This document shows, piece by piece, positions 36,093 to 43,214 of a stretch of DNA of 64,000 nucleotides. The translations under genes were made by a program, and so were the position numbers. Location: contig CP051231.1 in NCBI GenBank assembly GCA_017792405.1, forward strand, positions 2,440,150 to 2,504,149, in the 5' to 3' direction. The first letter of the stretch is position 1. Each line of letters opens with the position of its first letter. The notes beneath the pieces were generated by a model. That model saw nothing but the letters and a program-made list of their open reading frames with translations. It did no database searches and was not told the DNA's origin. The DNA comes from Oceanicola sp. Its GTDB lineage: Bacteria; Pseudomonadota; Alphaproteobacteria; Rhodobacterales; Rhodobacteraceae.

Positions 36093-37760
36093 TCAGTTTC
36101 TCGCCGGCCTCTCTCGCTTACGCGCCGAAGTTTCCAAACTCCTTACCGAATCCAACTTGAGCTCTCGCCATAAAGATCGGTGCACACACATAGAATCCGA
36201 AGACGAAAAATTAGAATGTCCAGCATATTGAAACGCTGGAAACTTAGCTTTAGGAGTCTGCACCAAATTTCCAAGCACCCCCACTCGAAATAGATCCTCG
36301 AAAAGAACATCAAGGTTTCTACCAGTATAGAACTGGTTAGTGCGAGAATCCTTATTGGACAGTTGCGTGATGTGCGCCTCAAACTGAGTATATGTAAATA
36401 CATTTCTAAAGCTTGTCAGGCTTCTCTTAATTGTATCTATCTCAGTCTGACTATACTTCGAATTTAGCTCATCACCCTTCTCATTCCAGCAACCCAAGCT
36501 ATAAACGTCTTTCGCCTTATCAAATGAGCTTGCGGAAAACTTGCCGCCACGGGGAACATACTTGGCCGCGCCACTTAACATTCTAACAACATCTCTAGGG
36601 CGCGCCCAAGTCTCAAAAACTAAGAAATCCTCGAACTTTCTACCAAAGATCTTAGCATCAAAGTATGCTGCGAGGTCCAAGGGGCCATCACCCTTGGACC
36701 TGACACCAACTCTCTTTTCATTGGCCATTATCCTCTGCCGCACAAGGTCGATGATTGGTTGGTCATGGTTCCTATGTTTGGGTTCGTACCAATTCATCTC
36801 AACGCCACGATCATCGATCCACTTTCTCAACTCCCTGGCGTTACTCTCGACTGCATCAACCACATCACTTCGAATAGCCGAGTAAACAAATATGGGCAGA
36901 GAGTTTTCGGCGAACAATGAGTTCATTACACCACATGCCGTAATTAAGTCCCTTACAAGTATAGCATTCTTTCTGAACTCTGCACCTGTAACGAAGTTAA
37001 TGTTAACTTCGTCAAAAAATATATTAAACCTCACATCTGGAAACTCAGAACTAAAGTTCAACCCTGAAATGACGGAATTACAATACCTGACGAACTCCGA
37101 CACATCTAGATTTCCGTGGCTGTCGACGAACTCAGCCTCCGCCTCCAGTCCTTGCCCAAAAGCACCAACCTTTATTTTTCCCTTTGTAATTCTCTTCACT
37201 AACTTCTTGAAAGCTGAAGTTTTGAACTGAGAAAAGAATGACTCAAGTAGCTTGATGTAGCCGCCGACTTCAGGTGTATGAGCCACCATATGGCTACTCT
37301 TAGCTATCATCGTTGCGATCTCTCGATGAATGAATAGTTGCCAAGCACTTGAGCAATCCTCTATCTGCCCGGGTTCAGGCTCCGATCCATCGTAAATTCT
37401 AAAATTCGCAAGGGTGGCGATCTTGTCTCTGTCTTGAGCTGTGACATCGTCTCTGAATACGATGAACCTCGATCGAGAACCTTCCTCTGCGTCCAAGGTA
37501 TGCTGAACATACCTAAGAAAGGCGGTCTTTCCGCTGCCTTTAGGCCCAACGATTATGTATCGCTCACCAGACCTGACATCAGACATCTTGAACGAAAGAG
37601 GAATCACGAAAGACTCCAAAAACAATCTTCTTTTGTCTGGGTCTCGTGCAAGTATCTCGTGCCGAGCGTCAATGGCTCCAAACTCAATGTCCTGAATATT
37701 CGCTTGCTTCATTCGATCAAACCAATCAGCTAATGTCCTAAAGCTCCTTGAAACCATCAT
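36093..37760 (-). CDS. P-loop ATPase of unknown role inserted in the Tad locus
   Basis: This 555-residue soluble protein has Walker A GPKGSGKT (K78) preceded by ERYIIV, and a Walker B FNIFFDEVN (D250, E251), so it is a P-loop ATPase of the KAP/STAND-like or AAA type. It resembles orphan ATPases labelled Sll1717-like, though I cannot confirm that. No membrane helix, nuclease motif or helicase motif is evident; the C-terminal 200 residues are unrecognised. It runs against the tad genes and splits tadC from tadD. Base composition differs strongly: the 60 bases from 36961 hold only 20 G+C, against about two thirds elsewhere. A transferred accessory gene is likely, and a single-gene defence role is possible but unproven. 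Confidence 0.8.
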   Translation of the reverse strand: MMVSRSFRTLADWFDRMKQANIQDIEFGAIDARHEILARDPDKRRLFLESFVIPLSFKMSDVRSGERYIIVGPKGSGKTAFLRYVQHTLDAEEGSRSRFIVFRDDVTAQDRDKIATLANFRIYDGSEPEPGQIEDCSSAWQLFIHREIATMIAKSSHMVAHTPEVGGYIKLLESFFSQFKTSAFKKLVKRITKGKIKVGAFGQGLEAEAEFVDSHGNLDVSEFVRYCNSVISGLNFSSEFPDVRFNIFFDEVNINFVTGAEFRKNAILVRDLITACGVMNSLFAENSLPIFVYSAIRSDVVDAVESNARELRKWIDDRGVEMNWYEPKHRNHDQPIIDLVRQRIMANEKRVGVRSKGDGPLDLAAYFDAKIFGRKFEDFLVFETWARPRDVVRMLSGAAKYVPRGGKFSASSFDKAKDVYSLGCWNEKGDELNSKYSQTEIDTIKRSLTSFRNVFTYTQFEAHITQLSNKDSRTNQFYTGRNLDVLFEDLFRVGVLGNLVQTPKAKFPAFQYAGHSNFSSSDSMCVHRSLWRELKLDSVRSLETSARKRERPARN

Positions 37761-37773
37761 GAACCATGGCGCG

Positions 37774-37782
37774 TCAACACAA
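37774..37782 (+). repeat. right copy of 9-bp direct repeat flanking the inserted ATPase gene
   Basis: This second copy of TCAACACAA lies 13 bp beyond the start codon of the ATPase gene. A GGCGCG also precedes it directly, as it does (11 bp further off) for the left copy. Confidence 0.35.
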
Positions 37783-37904
37783 TCCCTCTGGGAGAGCCTA
37801 GGGCTTTGATGGGATTACGCGATGCCCTCAGCGCAAAACGTCGAAAGCCAATCAAAAATCTCAACGCTCCCCTACCCCACCGTCCCAACCCCTTAACGCA
37901 GCGT

Positions 37905-37959
37905 GCGTATGCATCGCGTATGCATGGGTTGTGCATCAGTTGTGCATCACTTGTGCTGG
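37905..37959 (+). repeat. five tandem 11-bp repeats upstream of tadD
   Basis: Contiguous 11-base units read GCGTATGCATC, GCGTATGCATG, GGTTGTGCATC, AGTTGTGCATC and a weaker ACTTGTGCTGG. The common core is KTRTGCATC-like, and the period is close to one helical turn, so a protein binding the units would line up on one face of the DNA. The array ends 5 bp before a -10-like TATGAT. It is not CRISPR (no spacers) and not coding in any sensible frame. Confidence 0.75.
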
Positions 37960-37970
37960 GGTGCTATGAT
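37940..37970 (+). promoter_or_regulatory. putative promoter of the tadD-TPR-cpaA unit
   Basis: TTGTGC (37940-37945) and TATGAT (37965-37970) are 19 bp apart. The -35 hexamer is part of the fourth 11-bp repeat, so factors binding the repeats would directly affect polymerase. Spacing is slightly long; start-site mapping is absent. Confidence 0.4.
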
Positions 37971-38040
37971 ACCTCCCTTCAAATCCTGCCCCACCGGGCG
38001 CCCCTGTCACCTTTTTGCCCCTTTCGCCGCCTGACGGCCG

Positions 38041-38089
38041 GAAGATGCGGGGTTGGTGGTTGCCAGAGCGGGGGCGCGCGCGCATCTTC
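38041..38089 (+). promoter_or_regulatory. long-range inverted repeat in the tadD leader
   Basis: GAAGATGCG (38041-38049) pairs perfectly with CGCATCTTC (38081-38089) across a 31-base GC-rich loop. In the mRNA this would enclose the TTG/GTG start candidates at 38053/38056 and leave the AGGCGAG at 38108 free, favouring the later start. A regulatory role is inferred. Confidence 0.35.
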
Positions 38090-38697
38090 GCGGCAACAAG
38101 AACCCGCAGGCGAGCAGTCTCCTGTCTTACAGATCGATCTTCCCCAAGGCCCTCGCGGCCCTTCTCCTGCTGGCGCTGGCGGCCTGCGGGTCTGATCGGC
38201 TTTCTGAGTTGAATCAAGGGACTAAGGCCAGTGGCACGCGCTCCTACGAGGATCCTGACGGGTTGATCGTCGGCCACAGGCTGATGTCGGCGGGGGAGTA
38301 TGAGCTGGCGCTCTCGGCCTATTACCGGGCCGGCGCCGAGCAGGGGTTGACGGTTGATGTCCTGAGCGCGCTCGGCAGTGCAAATCTCAAGCTCGGCCGC
38401 TTGGGCCAGGCCGAGGATCTTCTGCGCAAGGCCATCGAGAAGGATGAGAAATTTCCCCCTGCCTGGAACAACTTAGGCGTCATCCTCATGGAAAAACGCG
38501 AGTACGGCGAGGCCGAAAGGGTCTTCAAAATCGCCTTCGCGCTGGACAGTGGCAATTCCGCCGAGATCAAGAAAAACCTGAACCTCGCTATGGATCGCAT
38601 GAAGATCCCCGGCTATGGTTCTGAACAAGAACAACAAACCAATTTCGACTTGGTGCGCAGGGGCAGCGGGCAATACCTTCTTCTCAGCACGCCATGA
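38053..38697 (+). CDS. tadD: TPR lipoprotein of the Tad locus (TadD-like)
   Basis: TadD is an outer-membrane-associated TPR lipoprotein that helps assemble the pilus secretin. The lipobox is LAAC, followed by TPR repeats (VLSALGSANLKLGRLGQAEDLL, AWNNLGVILMEKREYGEAERVF). No ATG start exists: the open frame begins with TTG (38053) and GTG (38056), which give an unusually long 33-residue basic leader before the signal helix. A CTG at 38122 with AGGCGAG 7 bases upstream would give a canonical lipoprotein signal (SYRSIFPKALAALLLLALAAC) and 191 residues. I list the longest frame and consider the CTG start more likely. Confidence 0.82.
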   Translation: MVVARAGARAHLRGNKNPQASSLLSYRSIFPKALAALLLLALAACGSDRLSELNQGTKASGTRSYEDPDGLIVGHRLMSAGEYELALSAYYRAGAEQGLTVDVLSALGSANLKLGRLGQAEDLLRKAIEKDEKFPPAWNNLGVILMEKREYGEAERVFKIAFALDSGNSAEIKKNLNLAMDRMKIPGYGSEQEQQTNFDLVRRGSGQYLLLSTP

Positions 38698-38728
38698 GGC
38701 AGCAAGAGCAGTAAAAGGACGCAGAAAA

Positions 38729-39586
38729 ATGCGCCAGACATCCCTTATTTCCCTTGCACTTACAGGTGCCCTGGCCCTCTCGGCCTGTCAGAAATCCGCC
38801 GACGGCGAGGTCTCCCGCGCGATGGCCTCGGTGAACGCCGTAGACGAGAACGGCCTCTCCGACATCATGCTCACCGTCGCCGACCCCAACGAGGCGGTCA
38901 ACTACTTCAAGCGCGCCAGCAAGGACAATCCCAAGCGGATCGACCTAAAGCGCGGCCTGGCCCTAAGTCTAGTCCGTGCAAAGAAAAATACCGAGGCCGT
39001 CGCCGCATGGCGCGCCGTGGTGAAGCACGAGGACAGCACGCTCGACGACAAGGTCGACTTTGCCGACGCCCTCCTGCGGAACGGCGACTGGAAGGAAGCC
39101 GAGACCACGCTCGACGGCATCCCACCCACCCACGAGACCTACAAGCGCTACCGCCTCGAGGCCATGGTCGCCGACAGCAACAAGGAGTGGAAGAAGGCTG
39201 ACAGCTTCTACGAGACCGCCGTTGCCCTCACCACCAAGCCCTCCGGCGTGCTGAACAACTGGGGCTACTCCAAGCTTTCCCGTGGCGACTACGGCGGCGC
39301 CGAGAAGCTCTTTGTCGAGGCCATCCAGTACGACCCTGAGCTCTTCACCGCCAAGAACAACCTCGTACTCGCCCGTGGCGCTCAGCGCAACTATCAGCTG
39401 CCCTTGGTTCAGATGACCCAAGTCGAGCGTGCGCAGCTCCTGCACACCGCCGCACTGGCCGCAGTCAAGCAGGGCGATGTGGAAACCGGCAAGGGCCTGC
39501 TGCAAGAGGCGATCGATGCGCATCCGCAGCACTTTGAAGAGGCCGTGCGGTCGCTCAGGGCGCTGGAAAACAACGTCACCAATTGA
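38729..39586 (+). CDS. second TPR lipoprotein of the Tad locus
   Basis: This 285-residue lipoprotein (signal ending LALSAC, about residue 20) is built from TPR-like helical repeats (DPNEAVNYFKRASKDNP, KKNTEAVAAWRAVVKHE, GVLNNWGYSKLSRGDYGGAEKLFVEAI). It is a paralogue-like companion to the preceding TadD and lies 31 bp downstream with AAAAGGAC as ribosome site. It is likely a periplasmic or outer-membrane scaffold for the pilus; the precise partner is unknown. Confidence 0.85.
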   Translation: MRQTSLISLALTGALALSACQKSADGEVSRAMASVNAVDENGLSDIMLTVADPNEAVNYFKRASKDNPKRIDLKRGLALSLVRAKKNTEAVAAWRAVVKHEDSTLDDKVDFADALLRNGDWKEAETTLDGIPPTHETYKRYRLEAMVADSNKEWKKADSFYETAVALTTKPSGVLNNWGYSKLSRGDYGGAEKLFVEAIQYDPELFTAKNNLVLARGAQRNYQLPLVQMTQVERAQLLHTAALAAVKQGDVETGKGLLQEAIDAHPQHFEEAVRSLRALENNVTN

Positions 39587-39601
39587 TCCGGGGCCGCATC
39601 C

Positions 39602-40096
39602 ATGCTCGCCCCCGCAACGGCCAGCCTGTGGTTCTTCATCCTGACCGCACCGATCTGCCTGTACGTGGCGTGGTCGGACATGGCGCGGATGAAGATCCCC
39701 AACAAGGCCGTGGTGCTGACCGTGATTGTCTACGCCATCGCGGGGCTGATCCTGCTACCTTTCGTCGACTATGCATGGCGCTGGCTCCACCTCGTCGTGG
39801 TTCTGGCCATCGGCTTCGTGATGAACATGCTGGGAATGCTGGGCGCCGGGGACGCGAAGTTTGCAGCCGCAATGGCCCCTTTCATCGCGGTGGGTGACCT
39901 GTTCAACGTGATGATGCTCTTCGCAGCGATCATGTTGGCGGCCTTCGTGACCCATCGCATTGCCCGCTCGATCGGCCCCGTCCGCAACATTGTGCCCCAT
40001 TGGGAGAGCTGGACGCGCAAGGACTTTCCGATGGGTCTCGCGCTCGGCGGAACGCTCGCGGCCTACCTTGCGATGGCCGCCAAATACGGCATCTAG
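39602..40096 (+). CDS. cpaA: prepilin peptidase CpaA/TadV
   Basis: This inner-membrane aspartic peptidase removes the leader from Flp prepilins. The 164-residue A24 protein has about six helices and the two catalytic Asp sites: D26 in WSDMARMKIPN and D84 in GAGDAKF. It lacks the N-terminal cytoplasmic methylase domain of PilD, as expected for TadV. It follows the TPR gene by 15 bp and overlaps the convergent glycosyltransferase-like gene by four bases. Confidence 0.94.
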   Translation: MLAPATASLWFFILTAPICLYVAWSDMARMKIPNKAVVLTVIVYAIAGLILLPFVDYAWRWLHLVVVLAIGFVMNMLGMLGAGDAKFAAAMAPFIAVGDLFNVMMLFAAIMLAAFVTHRIARSIGPVRNIVPHWESWTRKDFPMGLALGGTLAAYLAMAAKYGI

Positions 40097-41712
40097 CCCT
40101 TTTCCAGCAGGATATAGAGCGGCGTGCGGCTGACCTCTACCAGCGTGTCGCCACGCTGCGCGATCCGTTCCAGCACGAGGCCGCGCACCTTGGGGTGGAT
40201 GGAACATTGCGGCACGAGGATGTAATCGGCCGTGTCATAGCCCGGCAAACCGCCGTAGTACCACGGTGCGCCGTCCTCCAGACGCTCGAAATCTCCGAAG
40301 AGCCAGATCGAGGAGAAGAGATCGGCGATGAAAATCCGCTCGCCCGCGTGGCCAGTCTCTTCAAGGCTCGTCGCCATGCTGTCGAACAGAGCGGAGAGGC
40401 CGAGCATCACCTCGCAACGCGGCAGCTCCTCGCTGTTCAGCATATCCGCCGGCCCGCGCTCGGCCCTCTCTGCCCATGCATCCAAGCCGCTGCCTGGCAC
40501 TTCCATCGGCACCCGCTTGTCAGCGCGCAGGGCGCGGACAGTTCCGGTTTGCAGATCGGCATGAAGGGTGGCGCGCGGCAGCAGCGGCACATGCTGCGCG
40601 GCATCCTGCCCGAGGTGGCGAATCGGGCTGTAGGCGAGGTTGATCGCAGAGGGCACAATCATGGCGAAAGCCGCGGCGCCTGAGAGGCCGACAGCCGTGC
40701 GCATGTCCCACCCTGCGCTATTCGTGATCCCGCCCTCAGGGCGTGCAGCAAAGAGCAGGATACCTAGCAGCAAGAGCCACTGCGGATCGTTCCCGAAGTT
40801 TTGGAAGGTCACGTAAAAGAAGCCGGGTGTCAGGAGCAGCAGCACCAAGCCCTCGGTCATCTTCTTGGCCTGACGCAGCAGGATGACGCTGAACAGCAGC
40901 ACGATGGAGCCGCCAAGGTAGGCTGGCGCGGCAATGACCGCTGCAAAGGGCGCACCGGGGTTAGCGCGCACCTCGGAGGCCGACACCCGCAGCAGGTCAC
41001 GCATGTAGGCCGCCCAGAAGTCGAGCCCGGCGAAGGCAGTCACGACTGCCGCGATTGCGAGGCCGGTCGCCAATGCGAACATGAATGCGCGATGCTGCTT
41101 GTGCGCCAACAGCCCAACGGCGACCGGGATCACAAAGGCCGCAAAATAGGTGACCTTGCACAGTGCCAGAAAGGCCAGCGCGAGGCCCACCACGATGCCA
41201 TCTGCGGTCTGGTTCTTGTGGCCGTCGATCGGAGGGAGGGCTGCGATCAGAATGGCGATGAAGGCTGCCGCCCAAGCCCAGCGATTGTAATGCATGGAGA
41301 TCGATACCGAGCGTTCCGCTTCGCCGTGCACCAGCGCCGTGACCAGCACGATGACCAGTGCGCCAAAGAGGTAGGGCCAGTACCCGGTGAGCCGCGACAG
41401 CCCCGCACGCCATGCCAGAGGCAAGAGCAGCAGCCCCATCAGCGCCTGGGCATAGAGGATTGAGGAACCGACCCCTGCCCCCAGCTTCACGAAAAGCGCA
41501 ATGGGGGCGAAAGCCATGAAGCCGATCGGGGTCATGAAATCGAGATGCGGCCACTCGCCATCGGCCATGCGAAAGACGATCTCCAGCAGGTGCAGCATGT
41601 CCCCTTCATGCTTGCCCACCAGCAATTGGCCGCGCCACATCGCCAGCCCGGCCTCAACAGCGAGAACCGCCAACAAAACCACGAACAACCTACCGGCGTT
41701 TGTCTTTTTCAT
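40093..41712 (-). CDS. polytopic GT-C-like membrane protein (possible polyprenyl-sugar glycosyltransferase)
   Basis: This 539-residue protein has about ten hydrophobic helices in the first 390 residues and a soluble C-terminal domain. The first large loop carries KHEGDMLHLLEI and GEWPHLDFMTPIG, the acidic-loop pattern of GT-C enzymes (family 39-like) that use polyprenyl-phosphate sugars. A HYNRW stretch and a FGNDPQW loop follow. I list the ATG at 41712 (AAGAG upstream); a GTG nine codons earlier is possible. It is convergent with cpaA, so a link to pilin or surface glycosylation is possible. Substrate and activity are unproven. Confidence 0.68.
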   Translation of the reverse strand: MKKTNAGRLFVVLLAVLAVEAGLAMWRGQLLVGKHEGDMLHLLEIVFRMADGEWPHLDFMTPIGFMAFAPIALFVKLGAGVGSSILYAQALMGLLLLPLAWRAGLSRLTGYWPYLFGALVIVLVTALVHGEAERSVSISMHYNRWAWAAAFIAILIAALPPIDGHKNQTADGIVVGLALAFLALCKVTYFAAFVIPVAVGLLAHKQHRAFMFALATGLAIAAVVTAFAGLDFWAAYMRDLLRVSASEVRANPGAPFAAVIAAPAYLGGSIVLLFSVILLRQAKKMTEGLVLLLLTPGFFYVTFQNFGNDPQWLLLLGILLFAARPEGGITNSAGWDMRTAVGLSGAAAFAMIVPSAINLAYSPIRHLGQDAAQHVPLLPRATLHADLQTGTVRALRADKRVPMEVPGSGLDAWAERAERGPADMLNSEELPRCEVMLGLSALFDSMATSLEETGHAGERIFIADLFSSIWLFGDFERLEDGAPWYYGGLPGYDTADYILVPQCSIHPKVRGLVLERIAQRGDTLVEVSRTPLYILLEKG

Positions 41713-41852
41713 CGCTGCTCTTGTCCATTTTTTGGCCACAATAGCCGGGCACAGTCCTGCTCACCACGGGTATTGTCCACGCCTTGGGCGGTTATGCGGC
41801 GAAACCCGGGAAGATTTTGAGACGTGCGCCAAAAAACGAGCAGGTGACCCGG

Positions 41853-43163
41853 ATGAACATGGAAGTGGCCAATGTGATTGCGCCCCCCGCGCCGAAGCGG
41901 TTGGAAGACATGCAATTGCCCCTGGTGATGATGCGCGACATCGTGCTGAAGACCATTTTCCGCAAAAACGTCGAGACCGTGGCCGAGATTTCGCCCGCCA
42001 TCTGCCTGCCGATCCCTGTGACGCAGGAGCTGGTGGACCTCGCCCGCAGCCAAAAGCTGATCGAGGCGACGGGTTCCATGACGGCAGGCGGATCGGGCGA
42101 AATGGGCTATCAGCTCACCGATGCAGGCAAGGCGCGGGCGCTCGATGCGCTGGCACAGTCTGAATACTACGGCGCCATGCCGGTGCCACTGGAAGTATAT
42201 CAGGAGCAGGTGAAGCGCCAGTCGATCCGCAACATCCAGATCACCCGTCAGCAGCTGACCGACGCTATGGGGCACCTGATCCTACCCGACAGCCTGCTCG
42301 ATCACCTCGGCCCGGCGGTTTCTGCCGGTCGTTCGATCCTGATGTATGGCCCGCCGGGCAACGGCAAGTCCTCGATCTCGAACGGTATTCGCGATGCTAT
42401 GGGGGACAAGATCTTCATCCCCCGCGCCATTGAATACGCCGGACAGGTGATCACGGTCTTCGACCCGATCGTGCATACCGCCGTAGAAGAAGAGGCCGAC
42501 GACCCCAACAGCCTGCGCCGCACCTCCGGCCGTTTCGATACGCGCTATGTGCGCTGCGAGCGCCCGACCGTGATCACCGGCGGTGAGCTTTCTCTCTCGA
42601 TGCTCGACTTGGTCTACAACCCCACCGCCCGCACCTATCAGGCCCCGCTTCAGCTGAAGTCGTCGGGCGGCATCTTCATCGTGGACGACCTTGGCCGTCA
42701 GGCCGAACCGCCGCAGGCGCTGGTCAACCGCTGGATCGTTCCGCTGGAAGAGAGCAAGGATATCCTCGCCCTGCAGTCGGGCGAGAAATTCGAGGTGCCC
42801 TTCGACACGCTGGTGATCTTCTCCACCAACTTCCACCCCAACGAGATCTTCGATAAGGCGGCCCTGCGCCGGATCTTCTTCAAGATCAAGATCGACGGGC
42901 CGGTGCAGGAGGATTACCTGAAGATCTTCGCGATGGTCGCCAAGAAGCGCGGCATGCCGCTCGACCAGGATGCGCTGATCCACCTGCTGAAGGTGAAGTA
43001 CCCGGAAATCGACAACATCTACGCCAACTACCAGCCGATCTTCCTGATCGACCAGATGATTGCCATCTGCGAATTCGAGGGCATCCCCTACCAGATGACG
43101 CCCGAGTTGATCGACCGGGCCTGGGCTAACATGTTCGTCAAGGAAGAGACGATCGTTCACTAA
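41853..43163 (+). CDS. AAA-family ATPase (unknown role, next to Tad locus)
   Basis: This 436-residue cytoplasmic protein has an N-terminal helical/winged region (about residues 20-140), then a AAA core: Walker A GPPGNGKSS (K172), Walker B GGIFIVDDLGR, sensor-1-like VIFSTNFHP and RRIFFKIKI. It resembles the COG0714-like predicted ATPases often found beside alphaproteobacterial tad genes. It lies divergent from the GT-C-like gene. The start ATG follows AGGTGACCCGG. It may remodel pilus or secretion complexes, but this is inference. Confidence 0.85.
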   Translation: MNMEVANVIAPPAPKRLEDMQLPLVMMRDIVLKTIFRKNVETVAEISPAICLPIPVTQELVDLARSQKLIEATGSMTAGGSGEMGYQLTDAGKARALDALAQSEYYGAMPVPLEVYQEQVKRQSIRNIQITRQQLTDAMGHLILPDSLLDHLGPAVSAGRSILMYGPPGNGKSSISNGIRDAMGDKIFIPRAIEYAGQVITVFDPIVHTAVEEEADDPNSLRRTSGRFDTRYVRCERPTVITGGELSLSMLDLVYNPTARTYQAPLQLKSSGGIFIVDDLGRQAEPPQALVNRWIVPLEESKDILALQSGEKFEVPFDTLVIFSTNFHPNEIFDKAALRRIFFKIKIDGPVQEDYLKIFAMVAKKRGMPLDQDALIHLLKVKYPEIDNIYANYQPIFLIDQMIAICEFEGIPYQMTPELIDRAWANMFVKEETIVH

Positions 43164-43178
43164 CGTGATCTGTCGGCA

Positions 43179-43207
43179 GCGGCGGCGCCTCCTCTTGCCG
43201 CCGCCGC
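43179..43207. terminator. bidirectional hairpin between convergent genes
   Basis: GCGGCGGCG pairs perfectly with CGCCGCCGC over an 11-base loop, between the stops of the AAA ATPase and MFS genes. No T-run follows on either side. Confidence 0.45.
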
Positions 43208-43214
43208 CAGCCCG

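Noticed and set aside
36030..37861. Second shared 9-mer CAAAAATCT on both sides of the ATPase gene
   Set aside because: It is AT-rich, lies 45-80 bp from the first repeat, and its order relative to TCAACACAA is reversed on the two sides, so it does not mark element ends.
37905..37959. 11-bp repeats read as a CRISPR or plasmid iteron array
   Set aside because: The units are contiguous without spacers, there are no cas or replication genes, and the array sits at a promoter.
38015..38212. Alternative tadD frame from ATG 38045
   Set aside because: It is out of frame with the lipoprotein, stops early and has no signal peptide or lipobox.
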